Below are positions 41,980-50,933 of a DNA stretch of 64,000 nt, piece by piece (the stretch's first letter is position 1; every line of letters begins with the position of its first letter). This DNA comes from Mycobacterium interjectum. GTDB lineage: Bacteria > Actinomycetota > Actinomycetes > Mycobacteriales > Mycobacteriaceae. A program made the position numbers and the translations under genes. The stretch covers positions 248,001-312,000 of the forward strand of contig LQPB01000090.1 of the NCBI GenBank assembly GCA_002102225.1. The letters run 5' to 3'. The notes under the pieces are model-generated. The model did not search any database, was not told the DNA's origin, and saw nothing but the letters and a program-made list of their open reading frames with translations.

Positions 41980-42855
41980 GTGACACGTCCGACGGCCGTC
42001 GACGTCGCCTCGGCGAGGGTCGCCGCGGTCCGCGACGACCCCCCCGGCCGGCTGGCGCTGATGCGAAAGCTCTACGAAGTCCCGCCCGACGCGGACCGCG
42101 GCCATCTGCCGTATCGGCAGGCGGCGGCGGCGTTCATGCGATGGCAGCTGCGACGGGGGCTGCTCAACCCGGTCGACGGGCCGGCCCCGGGCAGCCCCTG
42201 GTGGCGTGCGGTCAACGAGCGCCTGCTTCGGGACGGGTGGGAAGCCCGCGCTCTGGCCTTCGGCCACGCCGGCGCCCCCAGCACTCGTGGAGTCGCCGCG
42301 TCGCTCGAGTTCATCCGGCAGCCGTCCGCGCCGCGGTGGTATCGGGCGCACAACATCAGCGTGGTCAGCGCATACCTCGACCACCACCTCCTCGCGTCCG
42401 GCGAGTCCCGCGTCGAACGCTTCTTCATCAACCTGGTGCTGATGCGCGTTCTCTACGCCCACGCACTGGTCGCGGCGCCCCGGCTCGCGCTCGGCTGGCT
42501 GGGCTTCGCCGGTCGGCCGCTCGGCGACCCGCGCCTGGGCATGACCGGCATATTCCTTTCGCTTTCCCGGGTCCTCCCCGACCGCTATCCGCTCGGAGAC
42601 GACCTCGCGCCGTACCTACGGGCCGAGCACGGAATAGCGCACCTCCTCGATGTCGGGGTCATCTCCCCGCGACTCGAACTGCTCTACGACTGGTCCGCTC
42701 GCGACCTCGCGATACCGGGGCTGCGAGCGCTCCTCGACGACCAAACCCCTTGCTACGCATGGCCGGCGCGGGACCATGAGCCGTGGCGTCCGCCCCCGTC
42801 TCGGGCGGCGCGGCTGGCGCGCAGGGTGGTGCCCCCGACGCCTCGTACGCCTTGA
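41980..42855 (+). CDS. Conserved-looking hypothetical protein
   Basis: A 291-residue protein starting at GTG 41980 with no clear Shine-Dalgarno. It contains Arg/His-rich stretches (WYRAHNISVVSAYLDHHLLASGESRVERFFINLVLMRVLYAHAL) across which three His and several Arg could form an active site, and later PLGDDLAPYLRAEHGIAHLLD. One weakly hydrophobic segment near residue 165. Codon use is normal for the window. I do not recognise the family; not seen at this place in M. tuberculosis. Confidence 0.7.
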   Translation: MTRPTAVDVASARVAAVRDDPPGRLALMRKLYEVPPDADRGHLPYRQAAAAFMRWQLRRGLLNPVDGPAPGSPWWRAVNERLLRDGWEARALAFGHAGAPSTRGVAASLEFIRQPSAPRWYRAHNISVVSAYLDHHLLASGESRVERFFINLVLMRVLYAHALVAAPRLALGWLGFAGRPLGDPRLGMTGIFLSLSRVLPDRYPLGDDLAPYLRAEHGIAHLLDVGVISPRLELLYDWSARDLAIPGLRALLDDQTPCYAWPARDHEPWRPPPSRAARLARRVVPPTPRTP

Positions 42856-42879
42856 TGTCGGGCCGGGTGAGCGGGTTGG

Positions 42880-43284
42880 ATGGAAGGCATGGAACTTCCC
42901 CAGGGGCTCGCACGGTTCAATCGGCACGTCACCAATCCGGTCCAGCGGCTGTGGGCGGGCTGGGCCCCGACGTTTTGCATCCTGGAACACGTCGGACGGC
43001 GCTCCGGAAAGCCGTACCGCACTCCGGTTACCGTGTTCAGCGCCGAGGTCGACGGCAAGCCGGGGGTGGCGATCCTGCTGACCTACGGCCCGGACCGCGA
43101 CTGGCTGAAGAACCTCTCCGCGGCCGGGGGTGGGCGGATGCGCCGCTACGGCAAGACGTTCGGCGTCGCGAACCCGCGGGTGGTCAGCAAGGCCGACGCG
43201 GCGGCCCACGTCAACCGCGGCTGGCGGCCGATCTTCAAGAGGCTGCCCTTCGAGCAGGCCGTGTTGCTCAGCAAGACCGGCTGA
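42880..43284 (+). CDS. DUF385 / deazaflavin-dependent nitroreductase family protein
   Basis: A 134-residue split-barrel protein, paralogous in type to 16005-16460. The core is ILEHVGRRSGKPYRTPVTVF, followed by VAILLTYGPDRDWLKNLSAAGGG. ATG at 42880 is used; ATG at 42889 is possible. Its 3' end overlaps the convergent permease gene by 17 bases. Likely F420-binding; substrate unknown. Confidence 0.85.
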   Translation: MEGMELPQGLARFNRHVTNPVQRLWAGWAPTFCILEHVGRRSGKPYRTPVTVFSAEVDGKPGVAILLTYGPDRDWLKNLSAAGGGRMRRYGKTFGVANPRVVSKADAAAHVNRGWRPIFKRLPFEQAVLLSKTG

Positions 43285-44620
43285 CGCGGCTCCGGGCCCG
43301 GGCGATGAGGTAGAGCCCGATCACCACCGCCCACGACAGCAGGCTGAGCCACAGCTGGCTGCGCGCGGCACGGTCGAACGCCATCTGCACGAGCACGGCG
43401 GTGATCCCGGCGAGGGTCAGGACCGACAGCACCGGGAAGAACCACATCTTGACCCGCAGCGTCTCCTGGGGCGTGCGCCTGCGCAGGATGATCTGCGAGA
43501 GCGCGATCAACCAGTACACGAACAGGATGACGGCGCCCGACGAGTTGAGCAGGAAGAGGAACACCGAGCCGGGTGCCACCCACGCCATGATGACGCAGCC
43601 GAAACCGATCGCCGACGAGCTCAGGATGGCCAGGTGGGGGACCCCGCGCCGGCTGAGCGTGACCAGCCGGGCCGGGGCCTCGCGCCGGTCGGCGAGCACG
43701 AAGAGCATCCGCGACGCCGTGTACAGGCCTGAGTTCAGACAGGACAGCACCGCGGTGAGCACCACCGCATTCATCACCTGATCGGCCCCGCGCAGGCCCA
43801 TGTGCCGCAGCGCGGCGACGTACGGCGAGGCGCCCGGTTCGACCGAATTCCACGGCTGGATCACCACGAGCAGAAACACCGAACCGACGAAGAAGATCCC
43901 GATGCGCGCGACCACCGACCTGGTCGCGCGCTGGACGGCGAGTTCGGGATCACGGCTTTCGGCGGCGGCGATGGTGACGATCTCCGCGCCGACCATGGAG
44001 AAGATCACCACGACGATGGCCGCGAAGACCGCGCCGACGCCTTTGGGGAAGAAGCCGCCGTGGGAGGTGAGCTGGGAGAAATCCGCGTGCCGGCCCGGCC
44101 ACAGGCCCAGCGCGAACAGTGAGCCGAGGGCCAGAAAGACGGCGATGGTGGCGACTTTGATTCCGGCGAACCAGAATTCGAATTCGCCGAAGGATGACAC
44201 CGAGAACAGGTTCGTCGCGGTCATCAGCACCATCAGGCACAGCGAGAGCAGCCACAGCGGCGCATGGAACCAGTAGCCCAGGACCTTGCCCCCGGCGACG
44301 GCCTCGAACCCGACGACGATCACCCAGAAGTACCAATACAGCCAGGCCACCGAGAACCCCGCCCAGCCGCCCAGGGCCCGCGCCGCGTAATCGGCGAACG
44401 ACCCCGTTGAGGGGTTGGCGGCCGCCATCTCACCCAGCATGCGCATGACCAGGACGATCAGCAGGCCGCACAGCGCGTACGTCAGGAACGCGGCGGGCCC
44501 GGTGTCCTTGATCACCACGCCGGAGCCGACGAACAGGCCGGCGCCGATCACCCCGCCCAGGGCGATCATGCTGAGCTGCCGCTGCGACAGTCCGTGCCGC
44601 AGTTGGGTGGTGCCGGTCAT
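43268..44620 (-). CDS. gabP: Amino acid permease (APC family), GabP-like
   Basis: A 450-residue secondary transporter with twelve helices. The first helix has IALGGVIGAGLFVGSG, the substrate-binding glycine motif of the APC family, and a later FSMVGAEIVTIAAAES is typical of the GABA/aromatic amino acid group. ATG at 44620. Position after hemL is that of Rv0522 (gabP). Substrate is not fixed by sequence. Confidence 0.87.
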   Translation of the reverse strand: MTGTTQLRHGLSQRQLSMIALGGVIGAGLFVGSGVVIKDTGPAAFLTYALCGLLIVLVMRMLGEMAAANPSTGSFADYAARALGGWAGFSVAWLYWYFWVIVVGFEAVAGGKVLGYWFHAPLWLLSLCLMVLMTATNLFSVSSFGEFEFWFAGIKVATIAVFLALGSLFALGLWPGRHADFSQLTSHGGFFPKGVGAVFAAIVVVIFSMVGAEIVTIAAAESRDPELAVQRATRSVVARIGIFFVGSVFLLVVIQPWNSVEPGASPYVAALRHMGLRGADQVMNAVVLTAVLSCLNSGLYTASRMLFVLADRREAPARLVTLSRRGVPHLAILSSSAIGFGCVIMAWVAPGSVFLFLLNSSGAVILFVYWLIALSQIILRRRTPQETLRVKMWFFPVLSVLTLAGITAVLVQMAFDRAARSQLWLSLLSWAVVIGLYLIARARSRVSRSC

Positions 44621-44653
44621 TCTCTCAGCCCTCCCGGCGCCTCGGCGTCGCAG

Positions 44654-45394
44654 TCAGTCCAGGCGGGTGGCCACCACCGACCACACCGGAAGGTGCACCC
44701 GATGGTTTTCCAGCAGCGGGTCGATCACGCTCATCCGGTGCACCAGGGGCCGCATCCGCTGCAGGATCTCACCCTGCTGCTCGGACGCCATTTTCTTCAT
44801 GGCTTCGAAGGTCTCCGGCAGCAGGCGGGCCTGATAAGTGGTGACGCCCAGGTAGTCGATGCGCCATCCGGTGTCGCCGAGCACCTGCTGGAAATTTTCG
44901 GCCGGCACGGCCGTCCACTGCAGGCCGTTGACGTTGTGGGGGCTGAACTCGAACATGTACAGCCGGGCGCCGGGTGTGGTCGCGCGGTGCAGCGCCTGCG
45001 CATACCGCATCTGGGTGGCCCCGTCGTTCAAGAAAACGTGATAGAACGCGCTGTCCACCACCGTGTCGAAGCGGCCCTCGAAACCGTCCAGCCTGGTGGC
45101 GTCGGCCACCTGGAAATTGACGCTTACTCCGGCCCGTTCGGCGTTCCGTTTCGCCAGCTCGATGGCGGAGGGGGAATCATCGATCCCGGTGGCCGAATAC
45201 CCTTGCGCCGCATAGTGAATCGCGTGATAACCGGGGCCGGTGCCCGGGTCCAGCACCTCGCCGCGGATCCCGCCGTAGGCCACCAACTGCTGGACAGCCG
45301 GCTGCGGGCCACCGATGTCCCAGGGAATGCGCCCCTCGGTGTGTTCCGCCTCGCCGTACAACGGCTCGAAACCGGCAACGTTGGCGTCCGTCAT
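44654..45394 (-). CDS. SAM-dependent methyltransferase, Rv0520/Rv0521 type
   Basis: A 246-residue class I methyltransferase related to the gene at 1188-1865 (shared WDIGGPQP, DSPSAIELAKRNAE, FDTVVDSAFYH). Motif I reads LDPGTGPG (residues 49-55 region), with Pro in place of the usual Val/Ile/Ala after the acidic residue and before the last Gly. In M. tuberculosis this locus is annotated as two fragments, as I recall; here the frame is intact. Substrate unknown. Confidence 0.85.
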   Translation of the reverse strand: MTDANVAGFEPLYGEAEHTEGRIPWDIGGPQPAVQQLVAYGGIRGEVLDPGTGPGYHAIHYAAQGYSATGIDDSPSAIELAKRNAERAGVSVNFQVADATRLDGFEGRFDTVVDSAFYHVFLNDGATQMRYAQALHRATTPGARLYMFEFSPHNVNGLQWTAVPAENFQQVLGDTGWRIDYLGVTTYQARLLPETFEAMKKMASEQQGEILQRMRPLVHRMSVIDPLLENHRVHLPVWSVVATRLD

Positions 45395-45468
45395 TGACTC
45401 AGCCTAACCAGGAACGCGGTCGTCCACCCGCAAGTCGGCTCAAAGATACAAGTCGCGGTCGCGGACGG

Positions 45469-46614
45469 CTAGTGCGCGGACGCGATCGCGAACGGCGTCG
45501 CCGGTGCCGGTTGCGCCTGGCGGTTGGGACGCTCCCACAACCCTTTTCGCTCGAGCAGCGGCAGCACGCCCTCACCGAACCAGTAGGCCTCCTCCAGGTG
45601 CGGATAGCCCGACAGGATGAAGTGACTGATACCCAGCCGCGAGTACTCGACCAGCCGTTCGGCCACCTCGGCGTGCGAACCGACCAGCGCGGTGCCCGCA
45701 CCGCCGCGCACCAGGCCCACCCCGGCCCACAGGTTGGGGCCGACCACGAGCCGGGCGCTGTCGCCGCCGTGCAGCTTCAGCATGCGGCGCTGGCCCTCCG
45801 ATTCGCTGCGCGCCAGGCTGGCCTGCACCCGCTCGACGTCGGCGGGGTCGACGGCCGCGAGCAGCCGGTCGGCCTCGGCCCACGCCTGTTCGGAGGTGTC
45901 GCGGCTGATCACGTGAATCCGCAAGCCGTACTGCAGGATCCGCCCCGCATCGGCGGCCAGCCCGCGGACCCAGTCGAGTTTCTTGGCGACGGCGGCCGGC
46001 GGCTCGCCCCAGGTGAGGTAGACGTCGGAGTAGTTGGCCGCGACCGGCCCGGCGGCCGCCGACGAACCGCCGAAGAACACCGCGGGCGTCGGGTCGGGCG
46101 GGTTGTTCAGCTGCGCGCCCTCGATGCGGATGTGGTCTCCGGCGAAGGTCACCGGCTCCCGCGACGTCCACAGCTGGCGCACCACGTGCAGGAACTCGGC
46201 GGTGCGGGCGTACCGCGACTCCTTGTCCAGGAAATCCCCGTAGGCCCGTTGCTCGTGCGGCTCCCCGCCGGTGACGACGTTGAGCAGCAGCCGCCCGCCC
46301 GAGTGCCGCTGGAACGTTCCGGCCATCTGCGCGGCCAGGGTGGGGCTGAGCAAGCCGGGCCGGAACGCGACGAGGAACTTCAGCGTCTCGGTGCCCTCGA
46401 TCAGCGTCGCCGTCGTCAACCACGCGTCCTCACACCACAATCCGGTCGGTGTGAGCACCGCCTCGAAGCCGTTGTCTTCGGCGGCCGCGCAAATCTGGTG
46501 CAGGTAGCGCAGACTCGCGGGCCGGTCGCCGTGCATCGCCGTGCCGTGCCCGCCCGCGACCAGGTTCCGCGAATCCCCGTACGTCGGCAAAAACCAATGA
46601 AACGCCAGACTCAT
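45469..46614 (-). CDS. LLM-class flavin-dependent monooxygenase (SsuD-like)
   Basis: A 381-residue TIM-barrel FMNH2-dependent monooxygenase of the alkanesulfonate type. Conserved blocks are FHWFLPTYGDSR, NGFEAVLTPTGLWCEDAW, FRPGLLSPTLAAQMA, NVVTGGEP and YARTAEFLHVVRQLW. ATG at 46614. Such enzymes desulfonate alkanesulfonates for sulfur supply. No ssuABC transporter genes are near, so the role is open. Divergent from the esterase gene, 211 bases apart with no clear site seen. Confidence 0.88.
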   Translation of the reverse strand: MSLAFHWFLPTYGDSRNLVAGGHGTAMHGDRPASLRYLHQICAAAEDNGFEAVLTPTGLWCEDAWLTTATLIEGTETLKFLVAFRPGLLSPTLAAQMAGTFQRHSGGRLLLNVVTGGEPHEQRAYGDFLDKESRYARTAEFLHVVRQLWTSREPVTFAGDHIRIEGAQLNNPPDPTPAVFFGGSSAAAGPVAANYSDVYLTWGEPPAAVAKKLDWVRGLAADAGRILQYGLRIHVISRDTSEQAWAEADRLLAAVDPADVERVQASLARSESEGQRRMLKLHGGDSARLVVGPNLWAGVGLVRGGAGTALVGSHAEVAERLVEYSRLGISHFILSGYPHLEEAYWFGEGVLPLLERKGLWERPNRQAQPAPATPFAIASAH

Positions 46615-46825
46615 GCACCCTCCCGTGTGGGCCCCTCATCGACCAAAGCTGCATCGTCCGGGAGATCGGCCGGGCGCGCGAGGGTTGAAACCTTCGAGAT
46701 TGCATCCGGCCATCGGCGCCGAAAGTCACCTCTTCGTGACCGACAGATCACGCCAGATCACACAATGCTTCCAATACGGCGTGGCTCGGCAGGTGAGGCG
46801 CGCTTCGCACGGCATCATTGCGATC

Positions 46826-47686
46826 ATGCCTGACCTGACACGCCGGGCGGTGCTCCGGATGGGTGCCGGTGCCAGCCTGGGAGCCGCTGGCGTGTTCGCC
46901 TTAGGCGCCCTGCTGGACCCGGTCACCTCGCACGCGGCACCCGCGCCGTTCGAGCCGTCGGCGGCCGGCAGCGCCCTGCCGAACAGGTTGACCGGCTCCT
47001 TCGTCTCCGCGGCGCGCGGCGGTGTCAAGACCAACTGGGTGATCGCCCTGCCGCCGGGGCAGAAGGCCGAAGCCGGGTCGCTGCGCCCGGTCATCGCGCT
47101 GCACGGCAAGGACGGCGACGCGAACATGATGCTCGACTGCGGTGTCGAAAAGGCGCTGGCCCAACTGGTCAAGGAGGGCAAGCCGCCGTTCGCGGTGGTG
47201 GGCGTCGACGGCGGCGCCAACAGCTACTGGCACCGCAGGGCCTCCGGCGAGGACCCCGGCGCGATGGTGCTCGACGAGCTGTTGCCGCTGCTGTCGTCGA
47301 TGGGTTTCGACACCACCCGGGTGGGCTTTTTGGGGTGGTCGATGGGTGGCTACGGGGCGCTGCACCTGGGCGCCAAGCTGGGCCCGTCGCGCACGGCCGG
47401 GATCTGCGCGATCAGCCCGGCGCTCTACACCTCCTTCACGGGCAGCGAGCAGGGGGCGTTCGACAGCTACGACGACTGGGTGCAGAACAGCGTCGTGGGC
47501 CTGCCGGCGCTGAACGCGATTCCGCTGCGCGTGGACTGCGGCACCTTCGACCGCTTCTATTTCGCCACAAGGCAATTCGTCAGCCAACTGAAGACCCCGC
47601 CGGCGGGCAGCTTCTCCCTGGGCGGACACGACATTGGCTACTGGCGAACGCAATTGCCCGGCGAGCTGGCCTGGATGGCGACCTAA
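46826..47686 (+). CDS. Tat-exported esterase-like alpha/beta hydrolase, Rv0519c-like
   Basis: A 286-residue secreted hydrolase (esterase/antigen-85-like fold). A twin-arginine signal TRRAVLRMG then a hydrophobic stretch and SHAAPAP cleavage region lies at residues 5-40. The nucleophile is in GWSMGGYGAL (about residue 172), and a C-terminal GGHDIGYW supplies His. ATG at 46826. Probably acts on lipids or esters outside the membrane; substrate unknown. Confidence 0.85.
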   Translation: MPDLTRRAVLRMGAGASLGAAGVFALGALLDPVTSHAAPAPFEPSAAGSALPNRLTGSFVSAARGGVKTNWVIALPPGQKAEAGSLRPVIALHGKDGDANMMLDCGVEKALAQLVKEGKPPFAVVGVDGGANSYWHRRASGEDPGAMVLDELLPLLSSMGFDTTRVGFLGWSMGGYGALHLGAKLGPSRTAGICAISPALYTSFTGSEQGAFDSYDDWVQNSVVGLPALNAIPLRVDCGTFDRFYFATRQFVSQLKTPPAGSFSLGGHDIGYWRTQLPGELAWMAT

Positions 47687-47694
47687 GCACGCAG

Positions 47695-49854
47695 ATGACA
47701 GTCCGGCAGGAGGAACTCGCCAGCGGCCCACGTCGAGTGGAGCGGCGAACTTCCCGGAAGGGATTTCGCCCGGACATCGAGGGCCTGCGCGCGGTCGCGG
47801 TCATCGCCGTCGTGCTCTACCACGCGGGCATACCGGGCTTCGCCGGCGGCTTCATCGGTGTGGACGTCTTCTTCGTCATCTCCGGCTTCCTCATCACCGG
47901 GCTGCTGTGGCGCGAGGCCACCGCCACCAATACCGTTCGCCTGGGCCGCTTCTACGGCGCACGGGCCCGGCGTCTGCTGCCGGCCGCGACCACCGTCGGT
48001 GTTGTCACCGCCGCCGTCGCGGCCGTCGTGCTGCCGCCGCTGCAGGCGCGCAGCGTCTTCGTGGACGGCATCGCCAGCGCGCTGTATGTGGGCAATTACC
48101 GGTTCGCCACGCAGGGCACCGACTACCTGGCCGCCGACGCCCCCTCGCCGTTCCAGCACTACTGGTCGCTGGGCGTGGAGGAGCAGTTCTACCTGGTGTG
48201 GCCGCTGCTCATCATCGGCACGGCGTGGGTGCTGGGGCGGCTGCGCCGCGGGGCCACGACGGGGGCCGGGCCGTATGCGGCGGTCCTGGCCGTGGTGGCG
48301 GCCGCGTCGCTGGCGGCGGCCATGGTGTGGACCCGCACCTCGCCCGCCTGGGCGTTCTTCTCGCTGCCCACCCGGGCCTGGGAGCTGGCGGCCGGTGGCC
48401 TGGTGGCCCTGTCGATTCGGCACTGGCGCAAGCTGCCCCTGCTGCCCGCGGCGATCGTCGGATGGGGTGGCCTGGGGCTGATCGCGCTGACCTGCACCCA
48501 GCTGGGCCCCGCCACCCCCTACCCCGGCACCGCGGCGCTGCTCCCGGTGCTGGGCACCGCGCTCGTGATCGGCGCCGGCACCGTGACCGGCGGCCTCGGC
48601 GTCGGCCGCGTGCTGTGCCGGCCCGCGATGCGGGCGATCGGGCGCGTGTCGTACTCGTGGTACCTGTGGCACTGGCCGGTCCTGCTGCTCATGCCGCAGC
48701 TCCTGGGCGAGCCGGCCGGGTTGCCGGCCAGGCTGAGCGCCACCGCCGTGTCCGGCGGGCTCGCGGTGATCACGTTGCACGTGGTCGAAAATCCCGGCCG
48801 GTTCGCGGCGGCGCTGCGCCGATCGGTGAAGGCCAGCCTCGCCGCGGCCGCCGCCGCCAGCGCCGCCGCGGCGTGCGCATGCGTGCTGCTGCTGGCGATG
48901 ACCCCGTCGCCCGTCGGCCACGGGGTGGCGGCCCCGAAGGCCAACATCGTCGCGCTACCCCCGGCGAACCTTCCCGCCGTCAGCATCCAGGAGGCGACGG
49001 TCCGCGCGGCCTTCACGCAGGTGCGCGACGCGGTCGCGGCGTCGGCCGGCCTGCGCGCCGTCCCGTCCAACCTGGACCCGCCGCTGGCCCAGGCGCCGGC
49101 CGACAAGGCGCCCGTGTTCGTCAACGGCTGCGTGCGCTCGTGGCGCGATGTCGGTCAAAGCGAGTGCGCGACGGGCGATGCCGCCTCGCCGACGACGGTG
49201 GCCCTGGTCGGCGACTCACACGCCGCCATGTGGGAACCGGCGTTCCGGCGGGTCGCCGAGCAGCGGCACTGGCGGCTGGAGACGCTGGCCAAGGTGACCT
49301 GCCCGCTGCAGGAACTTCGCATCACCAGCCCGTATCTCGGCCGCGAGTACACCGAATGCGTCCAGTGGCGCGGCCAGATCATGGACCGGCTGAAGGCCGA
49401 GCGCCCGCGCCTGGTGGTGCTCGACATGAGCCGGCGCTACGGGGCGGACTTCGGTTTCACCTCGTACGACCCGGCATGGATCGACACCCTGGGCCGCACC
49501 GTCGAACAGCTGCGCGGCACCGGCGCGACCGTGCTGGTGCTGGGGCCCGCCCCCGATCCCCACGGACCCGCGCCCGCCTGCCTGTCGGGCCACCTCGACG
49601 ACGCCACCGCGTGCGCGCCCGCCCGCTCGGCCGCACTCGACGACGCCGGTCTCGGCGCCGAGCGGGCGGCGACCACCGTCGCCGGCGGGCAGTACGCCGA
49701 TCTGACCGACCTGTTCTGCACCCCCGACCGCTGCCCGGTGATCGTCGGCAACACCCTGGTTTTCCGGGACGACAACCACATCACGACCCAGTACGCGCAA
49801 CTGCTGGCGCCCGTCATGGGTGCGCTGACGGACCGCGCGCTGGCGGATGGGTGA
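47695..49854 (+). CDS. Acyltransferase 3 fused to SGNH domain (OafA/YrhL-like)
   Basis: A 719-residue membrane O-acyltransferase. Residues about 20-390 are the ten-helix acyltransferase-3 domain (RPDIEGLRAVAVIAVVLYHAG; FFVISGFLITG; WSLGVEEQFYLVWP), and the last 230 are an SGNH domain with LVGDSHAAMW (about residue 506) and DDNHITTQYA. It acetylates or acylates envelope glycans. ATG at 47695 is eight bases after the esterase stop. Resembles Rv0111 rather than a gene I know here, so it may be an insertion. Confidence 0.9.
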   Translation: MTVRQEELASGPRRVERRTSRKGFRPDIEGLRAVAVIAVVLYHAGIPGFAGGFIGVDVFFVISGFLITGLLWREATATNTVRLGRFYGARARRLLPAATTVGVVTAAVAAVVLPPLQARSVFVDGIASALYVGNYRFATQGTDYLAADAPSPFQHYWSLGVEEQFYLVWPLLIIGTAWVLGRLRRGATTGAGPYAAVLAVVAAASLAAAMVWTRTSPAWAFFSLPTRAWELAAGGLVALSIRHWRKLPLLPAAIVGWGGLGLIALTCTQLGPATPYPGTAALLPVLGTALVIGAGTVTGGLGVGRVLCRPAMRAIGRVSYSWYLWHWPVLLLMPQLLGEPAGLPARLSATAVSGGLAVITLHVVENPGRFAAALRRSVKASLAAAAAASAAAACACVLLLAMTPSPVGHGVAAPKANIVALPPANLPAVSIQEATVRAAFTQVRDAVAASAGLRAVPSNLDPPLAQAPADKAPVFVNGCVRSWRDVGQSECATGDAASPTTVALVGDSHAAMWEPAFRRVAEQRHWRLETLAKVTCPLQELRITSPYLGREYTECVQWRGQIMDRLKAERPRLVVLDMSRRYGADFGFTSYDPAWIDTLGRTVEQLRGTGATVLVLGPAPDPHGPAPACLSGHLDDATACAPARSAALDDAGLGAERAATTVAGGQYADLTDLFCTPDRCPVIVGNTLVFRDDNHITTQYAQLLAPVMGALTDRALADG

Positions 49855-49918
49855 CGCGTAATGAACTTCTCGCCGGAGACGAACGTCATATCAGTGAAAG
49901 GTGTTTGGAGGTTTTGAG

Positions 49919-50035
49919 ATGACTCCGCTGCTGCTGATCTGCATTGCGGCCATCGCGCCCGTCGCGGGCGTTGGCCTGATGCAGTTGCAAACGCGCCTGG
50001 AGCAATGGGACTACGAGCGCCACGCGGAAGACTAG
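49919..50035 (+). CDS. 38-residue single-pass membrane protein
   Basis: ATG at 49919 with TTGGAGG eight bases upstream. The product is a short hydrophobic helix (LLLICIAAIAPVAGVGLM) then LQTRLEQWDYERHAED. I recall this WDYERHAED tail from other mycobacterial small proteins. It follows the acyltransferase by 64 bases. Function unknown; codon use and Shine-Dalgarno support a real gene. Confidence 0.75.
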   Translation: MTPLLLICIAAIAPVAGVGLMQLQTRLEQWDYERHAED

Positions 50036-50069
50036 CCTAAAGCCCTTGCGCGCCTGAGGCTTTGGCTGG

Positions 50070-50774
50070 TCACCGCGACAGCTGCATGCCGATGAGCGGT
50101 GCGATCCTGTCCGCCAAATACTGATGCCCCGCGTCGTTGGGGTGCACACCGTCCGGGCCGATCAGGTCGGGCCTGTCGACGAACCAGCGGTCGCCGAGCG
50201 GGTCGACGAATGCCGCCCCGGCCTCCCGGGCGGCCGCGTTGAGCACGTCGCGAATCTGCAGGATCGATTCGGGCACGTCGGCGGTCGGCCACGGCGGGCC
50301 GATCACCAAAAACCTGGCGGACGGCGCGAACCGGCGCGCCAGGCTGAAGGCGCCGCGGGCCTTTTCGCCCACCAGCGCGGGATCCACACCCTGGTCGTTG
50401 CGCGAGCCGAAGAACACCACCAGCGCGTCGCCGGGCTTGACGGCCCTGGCGGTCAGATCCTCGAAGATGCTGCCGTGGTCGCCGGGCACGACGTAGCCCG
50501 CCCGCCCCTCAGCCGCCACGTCCGCGGCGATCCGCACGCCCCGCTGGGCAAGCGCGTGCCAGGCCAGCGCGGTCCACGAGTTCGGGCCCAGGCCGCCCTC
50601 GTCGGTGCCGGTGGTGTACGAGTCGCCGACGACGGCGACGTGGTTGAGGCGCGAATCCACCGTCAGCGGTTCGTAGGCCCGCGCCCGCACCGGGTGCGCC
50701 GGGGCCACCAGGACGCCACAGACCGGGCCCAGCGCCAGGGCGAGGCCGACGATGACCGTGGTCAGACGGCTCAC
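50070..50774 (-). CDS. Exported SGNH hydrolase, Rv0518-like
   Basis: A 234-residue GDSL/SGNH hydrolase with a signal peptide (RLTTVIVGLALALGPVCG). Block I is VAVVGDSYTTG with Ser52, block III FFGSRNDQ, and block V DGVHPNDAGH with the Asp and His. GTG at 50774 has an excellent GGGAGGTA upstream, preferred to the longer frame. Next to a stand-alone acyltransferase, it may act as the deacylase or transfer partner. Confidence 0.88.
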   Translation of the reverse strand: MSRLTTVIVGLALALGPVCGVLVAPAHPVRARAYEPLTVDSRLNHVAVVGDSYTTGTDEGGLGPNSWTALAWHALAQRGVRIAADVAAEGRAGYVVPGDHGSIFEDLTARAVKPGDALVVFFGSRNDQGVDPALVGEKARGAFSLARRFAPSARFLVIGPPWPTADVPESILQIRDVLNAAAREAGAAFVDPLGDRWFVDRPDLIGPDGVHPNDAGHQYLADRIAPLIGMQLSR

Positions 50775-50933
50775 TGGTACCTCCCCCGGAAACTGCATCG
50801 TCACGCGCCGCATCCAAGTCAACGGAATCGTACGGGGAAACGGCGCGAACTAGCGTCAAATCGCGGCTAGCCGCTCCGGCCATGGTATGCGACCGATCCC
50901 GGGCGCCGCACCCGCCGCGCGGCGAGGCGAACG

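Noticed and set aside
47683..48921. 412-residue minus-strand open frame
   Set aside because: Antisense to the acyltransferase-SGNH fusion, which carries clear family motifs on the plus strand.
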